From Prevotellaceae bacterium UBA7017 (GTDB lineage: Bacteria > Bacteroidota > Bacteroidia > Bacteroidales > Bacteroidaceae), in the NCBI GenBank assembly GCA_002449535.1, contig DJWZ01000003.1:1-35889 (forward strand): DNA of 35,889 nt, read 5' to 3'. Each line of letters opens with the position of its first letter. Position 1 is the stretch's first letter. This document shows, in pieces, positions 18,044 through 24,909 of this stretch. Below the pieces are notes generated by a model that ran no database searches, had not been told where the DNA came from, and saw only the letters and a program-made list of their open reading frames with translations. A program made the translations under genes and the position numbers.

Positions 18044-18498
18044 ATAAACTGGACAGAAAGATTCTTTCTATCTTATCAAAGAATGCCCGCATTGCCTTCA
18101 AGGACGTGGCAGAACAATGCGGAGTCTCACGTGCCGCGATACACCAGCGTGTAGAAAGACTCAAGGAAGACGGTGTCATCACCGGCAGCGGCTTCTCCAT
18201 CAATCCTAAGAGCATCGGCTACGGCACGTGCACGTACGTAGGCATCAGCCTGGAGCGCGGGTCTATGTATAAGAACGTGGTCAAGAAGCTCCAAAACATT
18301 CCCGAAATCGTAGAATGTCATTTTACTACCGGTCCATACACCATGATGGTCAAGGCATACGTCCGCGACAACGAGCAGCTGATGAAACTTCTCAACGACA
18401 CGCTGCAGTCCATTGACGGCGTGGTTTCGACAGAGACGCTTATCTCGCTCGACCAGTCCATCAAACGTGATGTACCAATTCACACCGAAGACCAATGA
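18031..18498 (+). CDS. Lrp/AsnC-family transcriptional regulator
   Basis: Small DNA-binding regulator: a winged helix-turn-helix at about residues 6-55 (KLDRKILSILSKNARIAFKDVAEQCGVSRAAIHQRV) and a C-terminal RAM/ligand domain (about 68-145, IVECHFTTGPYTMMVKAYV). The length of 155 residues is typical. It overlaps ybeY by 13 bases and the following GATase-dipeptidase gene by 4 bases. The position suggests it may control or respond to amino acids or peptides handled by the next two genes; ligand and targets are not known. Confidence 0.9.
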   Translation: MEKVDKLDRKILSILSKNARIAFKDVAEQCGVSRAAIHQRVERLKEDGVITGSGFSINPKSIGYGTCTYVGISLERGSMYKNVVKKLQNIPEIVECHFTTGPYTMMVKAYVRDNEQLMKLLNDTLQSIDGVVSTETLISLDQSIKRDVPIHTEDQ

Positions 18499-20222
18499 AT
18501 CGTCCCCTGATCGGCTTAACCGGCAACCATAGCGACATTGACGTAACACTGCGCGATGCCTACCACAAGCAGATAGTAAGGGCGGGCGGCGTGCCTATCA
18601 TCATACCGCCTGTTGACGACGAAGGGGTAATCACTGACACCCTGGCACGTCTGGACGGCATCGTCTTTACGGGAGGCGGCGACTTCGACCCTAAATGGTT
18701 TGGCGAGGCTCCCCATCCTAAGCTCGGCACCGTCAATGCCGTCAGGGACCATGCGGAACTGCTCACGGTAAGGCATGCCTACAACCGCAACATGCCAATG
18801 CTCGGGATATGCCGGGGAATACAGGCAATTGCCATTGCCCTTGACGGACATATAGCACAGGACATCAGCGACATGACGGCACATAACCACTCGCAGGAGG
18901 AAGACAGACCTGTCGCCACACATGAGGTGAACATCTCCCCCGACTCAGTCCTTGCCTCCCTCTATTCCTCAATCTTCAATCCTCAATCTTCAATAAAATT
19001 ACGAGTCAACTCCTTCCACCATCAGGCTGTTGACAACCCCGGAAAGCGTTTCAGGGCTACAGCCACCTCGCCTGACGGTATTATCGAGGCGATGGAGAGC
19101 ACCGAGCACAAGCCCATCATGGGTGTGCAGTGGCATCCGGAGTGGCTCGGTGACGACGGGCTGCCCCTTTTCCAATGGCTTGTAAACGAGGCGCGCACCT
19201 TTCAGCAGGCAAAGGCGCTGCACCGGCATATCATAACCCTCGACACCCATTGCGACACCCCTATGTTCTTTCCCAAGGGCATCGACTTCCTGAAACGCGA
19301 CCCGCGCATCCTCGTTGACCTCCCGAAAATGACGGAGGGACATCAGGATGCTACCGTCATGGTGGCATATATACCCCAGACATACAGCGAGGGGTCGCCA
19401 AGGGAATATGCCGACGGTATCTTCGACAAAATCGGGCAAATCGTCAACAGCGCACCAGAGTGTCTTGCATTGGCACGTACCGGGGAGGACATCGCCCGTA
19501 ATAAGGAGCAGGGCAAGAAAAGCATCCTGTTGGGCATTGAGAACGGACTTGCCATAGAGGACGACATAACGAACCTGCAGCACTTTGCCGAACGCGGCAT
19601 CGTATATATGACCCTGTGCCATAACGGCGACAACCTTATCTGCGACTCGGCAAGAGGCAGCAATACCCACGGAGGGGTATCGGAATTTGGCGAGAAGGTG
19701 ATACGCGAGATGAACCGCCTGGGCATCATGGTTGACCTCTCACACGGTGGCGAGAAGTCCTTCTATGACGCCTTGGAAATAAGCAGCAGCCCCATCGTCT
19801 GCTCCCACTCCAACTGCAAAGCCCTGTGCAACCATCCCCGCAACCTGACAGACGACCAGCTGAGGGCTATTGCACGGGTTGGCGGCGTGGCACATACCAC
19901 CTTCTACCCCGGGTTCCTGCGCAAAGACGGAGAAGCAGACATTCTCGACGGAATCGCTCATTTAGAGCATGCCATAAAGATTATGGGCATAGACCATGTG
20001 GGCATCGGCACCGACTTTGACGGCGATGGCGGCGTGCCGGGAATGGCATGCTCCTCTGACGCCATCAACTTTACCATGCACCTGCTCCGCAAACGCTACT
20101 CCGACGAAGACATCAGGAAGATATGGGGCGGCAACTGGCTGAGGGTGATGCATAAAGTGAAGAGTGAAGAATTACCCCTCCCCGACCCTCCCGAGGGAGG
20201 GAGAATAGTCAATGGTCAATAA
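18495..20222 (+). CDS. Fusion of class I glutamine amidotransferase (peptidase C26) and membrane-dipeptidase-like (M19) domain
   Basis: Residues 1-232 are a PuuD-like gamma-glutamyl hydrolase domain with nucleophile Cys106 in MLGICRGIQ, His214 and Glu216 in GVQWHPEW. Residues about 240-550 are a renal-dipeptidase-type zinc peptidase: HxD as His252/Asp254 in LDTHCDTP, Glu349 in LLGIEN, His417 in VDLSHGG, His438 in CSHSN and Asp507 in GIGTDFDGDGG. No signal peptide is seen, so it is probably cytoplasmic. Similar fusions occur in Bacteroidales, from memory; a role in breaking gamma-glutamyl peptides and dipeptides is inferred. Two repeat-derived segments are built in: residues 159-168 come from a period-7 array, and residues 557-575 (SEELPLPDPPEGGR then IVNGQ) plus the stop come from a composite repeat. 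Confidence 0.88.
   Translation: MNRPLIGLTGNHSDIDVTLRDAYHKQIVRAGGVPIIIPPVDDEGVITDTLARLDGIVFTGGGDFDPKWFGEAPHPKLGTVNAVRDHAELLTVRHAYNRNMPMLGICRGIQAIAIALDGHIAQDISDMTAHNHSQEEDRPVATHEVNISPDSVLASLYSSIFNPQSSIKLRVNSFHHQAVDNPGKRFRATATSPDGIIEAMESTEHKPIMGVQWHPEWLGDDGLPLFQWLVNEARTFQQAKALHRHIITLDTHCDTPMFFPKGIDFLKRDPRILVDLPKMTEGHQDATVMVAYIPQTYSEGSPREYADGIFDKIGQIVNSAPECLALARTGEDIARNKEQGKKSILLGIENGLAIEDDITNLQHFAERGIVYMTLCHNGDNLICDSARGSNTHGGVSEFGEKVIREMNRLGIMVDLSHGGEKSFYDALEISSSPIVCSHSNCKALCNHPRNLTDDQLRAIARVGGVAHTTFYPGFLRKDGEADILDGIAHLEHAIKIMGIDHVGIGTDFDGDGGVPGMACSSDAINFTMHLLRKRYSDEDIRKIWGGNWLRVMHKVKSEELPLPDPPEGGRIVNGQ
18969..18996 (+). repeat. Period-7 array inside the GATase domain
   Basis: Four units (TCAATCT, TCAATCC, TCAATCT, TCAATAA) in the coding strand, translated as SIFNPQSSIK. 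They lie between the conserved strand ending SVLASLY and LRVNSFHHQAVD, where related enzymes have a shorter turn, so they look like an inserted surface loop. Confidence 0.8.
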
Positions 20223-20259
20223 TTCAATGTTCAATGTTCAATAATTCAATATTCAACGT
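20154..20259 (+). repeat. Composite repeat copy A: heptamers, GC hairpin, heptamers
   Basis: Short heptads (AAAGTGA, AGAGTGA, AGAATTA) lead into a C-rich stretch and a perfect hairpin (CCCTCCC 20186-20192, GA, GGGAGGG 20195-20201), then AGAATAGTC and units of TCAATGG, TCAATGT, TCAATAT and TCAACGT to 20259, two of them expanded to 8 bases (TCAATAAT). Bases 20162-20220 are identical to 20839-20897 except one base. The array holds the stop codon of the upstream gene and the start codon of the downstream gene. Confidence 0.88.
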
Positions 20260-21274
20260 TCTCCTACTGTGCCTCATACTCTGCGGGTGCAAGAACAGCA
20301 AGCCCGCTGCTTCCGACGAGCCTGCGACGGCACTCTGCGGACCGACATTCTGCGAAGACAGCGCATACGTCTTTTGTGCCGAGCAATGCCAGTTCGGTCC
20401 ACGCATCATGAATTCCGAGGCGCATGAGCAGTGTGCCGAGTGGATTATCAATAAGTTCAAGGGATATGGCTGTACTGTCGTCACACAGAAAGCTAATCTG
20501 CGCGGATGGGACGGCACCATGCTCGCCTCCACCAACATCATAGCGAGTATCAATCCAAATATCAAGGAACGCTATCTGCTGTGCGCCCACTGGGACAGCC
20601 GTCCGTGGGCAGACAATGACATGGACGAGAAAAACCACCACACCCCTGTCATGGCAGCAAACGACGGTGCCAGCGGCGTCGCCGTGATGCTCGAAATAGC
20701 ACGCATAATCGGCGACAGCATCGGCATCGATTTCGTATGCTTCGACGCAGAAGACTACGGTTCACCACAATGGTCAGACAACCACGACGAGAAATCATGG
20801 GCTCTCGGCTCACAATATTTTGCACAGCAGTACAAAAGGAGTGAAGAATTACCCCTCCCCGACCCTCCCGAGGGAGGGAGAATGGTCAATGGTCAATCTT
20901 CAATGGTCAATGGTCAATGGCAGGCAGCAATACTCCTCGACATGGTAGGCGGACAAGGGGCACACTTCTATCAGGAAGGGCTCTCCATGCGCTATGCCCC
21001 ACAGACAGTCACGGAGGTATGGCAGGCAGCAAACGAAGCCGGATACGGCTCCTTCTTCATCCACGAGATAAGCGGCACCATAACCGACGACCACAAGCCA
21101 CTCAACGAGGCAGGAATACCGACAATAGACATCATACCATACTACCCAGACTGCGAACAAAGCAGCTTCGGACCTACATGGCATACCGTCAACGACGATA
21201 TGCAACATATAGACAAGACAACCCTAAAAGCCGTCGGACAAACCTTAATACAATACCTTTGCAGGCAGAACTAA
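20234..21274 (+). CDS. M28-family lipoprotein, glutaminyl-peptide cyclotransferase-like
   Basis: Predicted zinc enzyme anchored to the envelope. Residues 1-19 are a lipoprotein signal with lipobox LCGC (Cys19). The core has His119 in CAHWDSRPWAD, Asp144 in AANDGASG and Glu173 in FDAEDYG, then LLDMVGG and a late WHTVNDDMQHID. The DSRPWAD form is typical of bacterial glutaminyl cyclase-like proteins rather than aminopeptidases, so N-terminal pyroglutamate formation is the first guess and aminopeptidase the second. Residues 202-229 are a repeat-derived insertion between GSQYFAQQYK and QAAILLDMVGG, where relatives have a short loop. The ATG and residues 1-9 (MFNNSIFNV) are written by repeat array A. 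The end overlaps dprA. Confidence 0.85.
   Translation: MFNNSIFNVLLLCLILCGCKNSKPAASDEPATALCGPTFCEDSAYVFCAEQCQFGPRIMNSEAHEQCAEWIINKFKGYGCTVVTQKANLRGWDGTMLASTNIIASINPNIKERYLLCAHWDSRPWADNDMDEKNHHTPVMAANDGASGVAVMLEIARIIGDSIGIDFVCFDAEDYGSPQWSDNHDEKSWALGSQYFAQQYKRSEELPLPDPPEGGRMVNGQSSMVNGQWQAAILLDMVGGQGAHFYQEGLSMRYAPQTVTEVWQAANEAGYGSFFIHEISGTITDDHKPLNEAGIPTIDIIPYYPDCEQSSFGPTWHTVNDDMQHIDKTTLKAVGQTLIQYLCRQN
20837..20920 (+). repeat. Composite repeat copy B, in frame inside the M28 lipoprotein gene
   Basis: About 84 bases (28 codons) with the same layout as copy A: GAGTGA heptad, C-rich stretch, hairpin CCCTCCC-GA-GGGAGGG (20863-20878), then five full units at 20886-20920 (four TCAATGG and one TCAATCT). 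It is read in the same frame as copy A, giving SEELPLPDPPEGGR followed by MVNGQ and SSMVNGQW, with no stop codon. Exact insertion ends are not certain. Confidence 0.85.
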
Positions 21275-22338
21275 TCATATCACAACTGACATTAGGGAAA
21301 CTGAGCCTCATCGATGCCAAAAGGGCTATTGACGAAAAAGGTTCGGCAGAGGAAGCATTAGAATTTCTTTCTTCCCGAATATCAGCCAACTTCCCCCATC
21401 TTGCAGAAAAAGCGAAGGCAGAGGAGGAATGGTGCCAGAAGAACAAGGTACGCATCATTACCATCTCCGACCCCGACTATCCCCAACGCCTGAAGAACTG
21501 CTGCGATGCCCCTATGGTGCTTTTTGTTCGTGGGAAGGCTAATCTTAATGCACAACATGCTATTTCCATCGTCGGCACTCGCCAATGCACATCGTATGGC
21601 AGGGACTGTATTGACAGAATAGTCGATAAGATGGCTGAAAAACTTCCCAATCTGCATATTGTCAGCGGTCTTGCATACGGAATAGACATAGCAGCCCACA
21701 GGGCGGCACTTCACAATGGTCTGCCGACAATCGGCATCGTGGCACACGGGCAGGCAACACTATATCCTGCACATCACCGCAGTGAAGCCAACAAAATGGT
21801 TCTTGGTAACGGAGCCGTCATTACAGAGTTTTTTCACGACGTATTTCCCGAGGCCCGTAATTTCCTGCAGCGCAACCGCATCATTGCCGGCATGAGCGAT
21901 GCCACACTTATTCCAGAAAGTGCCTCCCATGGCGGCGGAATGGTTACGGCACGCCTTGCCATAGACTATAACCGCGAGCTCTTCGCCATCCCGGGCTCTG
22001 TTCTGTCACCCATGAGCGAAGGACCAAACAACCTTATCCGAGACAACAAGGCAACACTCGTTACCTCCGCAGAAGATATCACGAACATTCTCGGATGGCA
22101 CGACGAAAAGGAGATACAGCAGGCTCGCAAAGAAGGCATTGAAAGAGAGCTTTTTACCGATTTCTCCGACGATGAGCAGAAGATAGTAGCCGTTCTGCAA
22201 CATGGCGACCAAAGCATAAACAGCCTGTCACAGGCGACCGAACTGCCTATCAGCACCATCTCTGCCACTATCTTTGCCCTTGAGATGAAAGGCTTCGTAA
22301 GAGCCCTTTCCGGCAACCAATACCACCTTGTAAAGTGA
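21259..22338 (+). CDS. dprA: DNA-processing protein DprA
   Basis: Cytoplasmic single-stranded-DNA-binding protein that loads RecA during natural transformation. The Rossmann-type core shows SIVGTRQCTSYG (GxR/KxT-like), VSGLAYGIDIAAHRAAL, TIGIVAHG and the motif FLQRNRIIAGMSDATLIPES; a C-terminal DprA winged helix follows at about 295-355. The frame is open far upstream but no good ATG fits the family start. A TTG at 21259 gives 359 residues, the usual length, and overlaps the M28 gene by 16 bases; an ATG at 21178 would add 27 unrelated-looking residues. The TTG is itself part of a TACCTTTG sequence (21254-21261), but no -33 element is spaced in front of it. Confidence 0.87.
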   Translation: MQAELIISQLTLGKLSLIDAKRAIDEKGSAEEALEFLSSRISANFPHLAEKAKAEEEWCQKNKVRIITISDPDYPQRLKNCCDAPMVLFVRGKANLNAQHAISIVGTRQCTSYGRDCIDRIVDKMAEKLPNLHIVSGLAYGIDIAAHRAALHNGLPTIGIVAHGQATLYPAHHRSEANKMVLGNGAVITEFFHDVFPEARNFLQRNRIIAGMSDATLIPESASHGGGMVTARLAIDYNRELFAIPGSVLSPMSEGPNNLIRDNKATLVTSAEDITNILGWHDEKEIQQARKEGIERELFTDFSDDEQKIVAVLQHGDQSINSLSQATELPISTISATIFALEMKGFVRALSGNQYHLVK

Positions 22339-22343
22339 ATTGT

Positions 22344-22385
22344 AATGAGGAATTAGGAGTGAGGAATTAGGAATTGAAAATGGTC
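22344..22385 (+). repeat. Period-7 array of the AATTAGG type behind dprA
   Basis: Six successive heptads in strict register (AATGAGG, AATTAGG, AGTGAGG, AATTAGG, AATTGAA, AATGGTC) begin 5 bases after the dprA stop. The 12-mer GAGGAATTAGGA occurs twice with period 14 (22347 and 22361). It seems to form the left flank of a larger repeat region that ends with copy C. Confidence 0.7.
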
Positions 22386-22486
22386 ACTTGGGGAGGGGGG
22401 TAACCCGATTTCTCATCTGCAATCTGCCCGCGATGGGGTCATTGGCGGGATTGCATGTCTGCAATCTGTCAAGGAGGGGGTAAGAG
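22386..22486. other. Non-coding stretch between dprA and araC
   Basis: No credible gene. G-rich and C-rich runs, and an 11-base direct repeat TCTGCAATCTG at 22416-22426 and 22458-22468, 42 bases apart, are visible. It separates two repeat arrays and may be the interior of one larger element. Confidence 0.5.
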
Positions 22487-22554
22487 GAGTGACCCCACCC
22501 CTACCCTTCCAAGGGAAGGAGAATAGTCTATCTTCAACGGTCAATGGTCAATGC
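22487..22554 (+). repeat. Composite repeat copy C, running into the end of the araC gene
   Basis: GAGTGA, a C-rich stretch, a diverged hairpin (CCTTCC 22505-22510 and GGAAGG 22514-22519), AGAATAGTC, then TCTATCT, TCAACGG, TCAATGG and TCAATGC. The order is the same as in copies A and B though the stem sequence differs. The last unit includes the reverse complement of the araC stop codon. Confidence 0.75.
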
Positions 22555-23438
22555 TCCACTCTCCTGTATTCCTTGGGTGAGATTCCCATGATTTTAGTGA
22601 AGAGTCGGGAGAAATAATAGCTGTCGCTGATACCTACCTTGTGGCTTATCTGGCTTATCTTCATGTTGCTTTCACGTAGCAGGATGCAGGCTTGCCGTAC
22701 CTTCAGCTGATTAAAATAATTGATGGGGCTGACCCCCATTGCCTTCTTGAACATTGCCGACAGATGGCTGACGGAATAGCCAAGGTAACTGGCAACTTCA
22801 TCAAGAGAGAGACGGGTCTCGATATTCTCTTCCATATAGCGGATGACAATGGAGGTGTAGTCTTTCTCCACGTCGGGACGGAGAGTCTTGCCGACGGCAC
22901 GGAATTGCTGCAGAAAGCGCATAGAACCAAGGTAGTAATGCAACAGCGACGAGGCATAACGGAGGTTCTCCATCTCATTGCCCAATGTCAAGGTAGTGAA
23001 TATTTCTTCAAAGATGGTGTTTCTATCGGAGATACGCGACGTGAGCCCGGGCTTCACATCCTGTGGCTTCTGCGCTCCCTCCACATAATAAGGGGCATGG
23101 CTGCCATTGAAGTGTATCCAATAGATAGTCCAGGGATTCTTATTATCACTCCAATAGGTATGGCTTACTTCTGATGGCAAGACAATATATTGGTTTTGGT
23201 TCAGGGGGTATTCTTCTCCGCTATGACGGACATACCCTTTGCCACTTATACAATAAAGAAGCACGTACTCGGATATCGGAGCCTTACGCTCACGATAATG
23301 ATTATAGGCATTAGGATAATAGCCTATGTCTGTTATGTAAAGACTGGAGAGCAATGGGTCTTTCCGTGACCTCTCAACCATTATCTGCGGTAGAATGACA
23401 GTGCGCTCCCCGCTGAATCCCTCTTTCTGTTTTTGCAT
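22548..23438 (-). CDS. AraC-family transcriptional regulator
   Basis: Cytoplasmic regulator with an N-terminal cupin-like sugar-sensing domain (about residues 40-125, LLYCISGKGYVRHSGEEYPLNQNQYIVLPSE) and a C-terminal double helix-turn-helix (about 195-290, SLDEVASYLGYSVSHLSAMFKKAMGVSP and ISQISHKVGISDSYYFSRLFTKIMGISPKEYRR). I choose the ATG at 23438 (296 residues) because the upstream TTG at 23462 lies inside the predicted -7 box. It is divergent from the sugar transporter gene, so the transporter and the glycosidase genes behind it are its likely targets, with a galactose-type inducer inferred. The stop codon TGA is written by repeat copy C. Confidence 0.9.
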   Translation of the reverse strand: MQKQKEGFSGERTVILPQIMVERSRKDPLLSSLYITDIGYYPNAYNHYRERKAPISEYVLLYCISGKGYVRHSGEEYPLNQNQYIVLPSEVSHTYWSDNKNPWTIYWIHFNGSHAPYYVEGAQKPQDVKPGLTSRISDRNTIFEEIFTTLTLGNEMENLRYASSLLHYYLGSMRFLQQFRAVGKTLRPDVEKDYTSIVIRYMEENIETRLSLDEVASYLGYSVSHLSAMFKKAMGVSPINYFNQLKVRQACILLRESNMKISQISHKVGISDSYYFSRLFTKIMGISPKEYRRVEH

Positions 23439-23459
23439 AATAAAATATTTATTTGGCAG

Positions 23460-23491
23460 CAAAATTACTATTCTTTTTTCTTATATCCAAA
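23460..23491 (-). promoter_or_regulatory. Promoter for the araC gene
   Basis: Minus strand TTTG (23488-23491), 20-base spacer, TAATTTTG (23460-23467). The ATG at 23438 is about 21 bases behind the box. Confidence 0.8.
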
Positions 23492-23558
23492 TAAATAGTT
23501 AATAATATTATCCATTTTTTTAATAAGAAAGTCTATCTTTTGTTTTGCAAATATTCCA

Positions 23559-23566
23559 TACCTTTG
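23559..23566 (+). promoter_or_regulatory. -7 box for the MFS transporter gene
   Basis: TACCTTTG is a full -7 match, 44 bases before the ATG at 23611. No TTTG sits at the usual 19-21 base distance (nearest is 16 bases away, at 23539-23542). A weak upstream element would fit a promoter that needs the neighbouring AraC protein as activator. Confidence 0.6.
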
Positions 23567-23610
23567 CAGCCGAAAACCTTCGTTACGAAAACAAAAACCG
23601 TAAATATATT

Positions 23611-24861
23611 ATGAATAAATTTTATCTGTTTTTTATCTGTATGGTATCAGCCATGGGCGGACTGCTGTTCGGCTATGACTGGGTTGTCATAGGGGGTGCG
23701 AAACCGTTCTATGAGATGTACTTCAACATTGGCAGCGACCCCATTATGCAGGGTGTTGCAATGACGACAGCGTTGGTAGGCTGCCTCGTAGGTGCTATGA
23801 TAGCAGGAGGCATGGCAGACCGTTATGGCAGGAAGCCGCTGCTGATGCTATCGGCTGTACTCTTTACTGTCAGTGCCGTTGCAACGGGGTGGTATGATGA
23901 CTTCACGATGTTTAATATCGCCCGTTTCATCGGTGGTATGGGCATTGGTGTTGCAAGTGCCTTGGCACCAATGTATATAGCAGAGGTGAGTCCCGCAGAT
24001 ATTCGCGGACGCATGGTGAGTATAAACCAGATGACAATAGTGCTGGGCATTCTGTCTGCACAAGTGGTAAATATGCTCATCGGTACCGGAGTAGAAGAAG
24101 GTTGGGGACGCGAATGGGCGTGGCGATGGATGTTCTGGGCAGAGACGGTACCGGCAGGACTGTTCCTTATACTCAGCTTCTTCATACCTGAAAGCCCTGT
24201 ATTCCTCAAGAAAAAAGAAAATGGAGAAACGGAAAAGAAAGACTCGTCCGTATCATTCAGTGATTTGTTCAGCTCTCAGTATCGAAACATTCTGCTGTTA
24301 GGGCTCTTCATTGCCGTCTTCCAGCAATGGTGTGGCACTAACGTAATCTTCAATTACGCACAGGAGATATTTGTTTCTGCAGGCTTTGACGTAGATGGTA
24401 TGTTCATCAATATTGTCATCACAGGCATCGCCAACGTGCTGTTTACCTTTGTTGCAATGGGCACGGTAGAACGTTGGGGACGCCGCACCCTGATGCTCCT
24501 CGGAGCAGGAGGGCTGTGCATGATATACTTGATTCTCGGCACTTGCTATTACATCCAGGTGACAGGAATCATGATGGTGGTGTTAGTGGTTGCCGCCATC
24601 TCTTGTTACGCTATGACACTCGGACCTATTACATGGGTACTGCTGTCAGAGATATTCCCTGCTCGCATACGAGGCATCGCAATGGGCACCTGCACCTTCG
24701 CACTGTGGGTAGGCTGCTGCACCTTGACATTCTCATTCCCCTCAATGAATGCAGCATTAGGTTCCAGCGGCAGCTTCTGGATTTACAGCGCCATCTGCCT
24801 CTGCGCCTTCATATTCTTATATAAGAGATGTCCTGAAACAAAAGGAAGAGAGCTGGAGTAA
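23611..24861 (+). CDS. MFS sugar transporter (sugar porter family)
   Basis: Inner-membrane transporter of about 12 helices and 416 residues, of the XylE/GalP-like sugar porter type, probably sugar-proton symport. Family marks: GGLLFGYDWVVIGG at residues 16-29, DRYGRKPLL after TM2, IPESPVFL between the halves, QQWCGTNVIFNYA in TM7, ERWGRRTL after TM8 and the PETKGRELE end. The frame is open upstream to a TTG at 23545, but that lies before the -7 box, so the ATG at 23611 is used. It is divergent from araC and leads the glycosidase run. The stop codon directly adjoins repeat array D. Confidence 0.93.
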   Translation: MNKFYLFFICMVSAMGGLLFGYDWVVIGGAKPFYEMYFNIGSDPIMQGVAMTTALVGCLVGAMIAGGMADRYGRKPLLMLSAVLFTVSAVATGWYDDFTMFNIARFIGGMGIGVASALAPMYIAEVSPADIRGRMVSINQMTIVLGILSAQVVNMLIGTGVEEGWGREWAWRWMFWAETVPAGLFLILSFFIPESPVFLKKKENGETEKKDSSVSFSDLFSSQYRNILLLGLFIAVFQQWCGTNVIFNYAQEIFVSAGFDVDGMFINIVITGIANVLFTFVAMGTVERWGRRTLMLLGAGGLCMIYLILGTCYYIQVTGIMMVVLVVAAISCYAMTLGPITWVLLSEIFPARIRGIAMGTCTFALWVGCCTLTFSFPSMNAALGSSGSFWIYSAICLCAFIFLYKRCPETKGRELE

Positions 24862-24864
24862 TAG

Positions 24865-24899
24865 TCAATGGTCAATGGTCAATGTTTAATGTTTAATAT
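24865..24899 (+). repeat. Period-7 array D between the transporter and DUF5107 genes
   Basis: Five units (two TCAATGG, TCAATGT, TTAATGT, TTAATAT) preceded by the AATAGTC lead-in seen in copies A and C. It starts 3 bases after the transporter stop and ends 10 bases before the next ATG, so it forms nearly the whole gap. No GC hairpin module is present. Confidence 0.85.
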
Positions 24900-24909
24900 A
24901 AATAAAAAG

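Noticed and set aside
20917..21258. Upstream extension of the dprA frame giving a 473-residue protein
   Set aside because: The extra N-terminal part is Arg-rich, has no DprA features and is the shadow of the M28 gene.
23439..23462. TTG start for the AraC protein
   Set aside because: It overlaps the predicted -7 box; the ATG at 23438 is better placed.
23545..23610. TTG start for the MFS transporter adding 22 residues
   Set aside because: It would start upstream of the -7 box; the ATG at 23611 gives the family-normal N-terminus.
24868..24909. ATG start of the DUF5107 protein inside array D
   Set aside because: The added residues MVNGQCLMFNINKK come from the repeat; the ATG at 24910 starts the conserved part.
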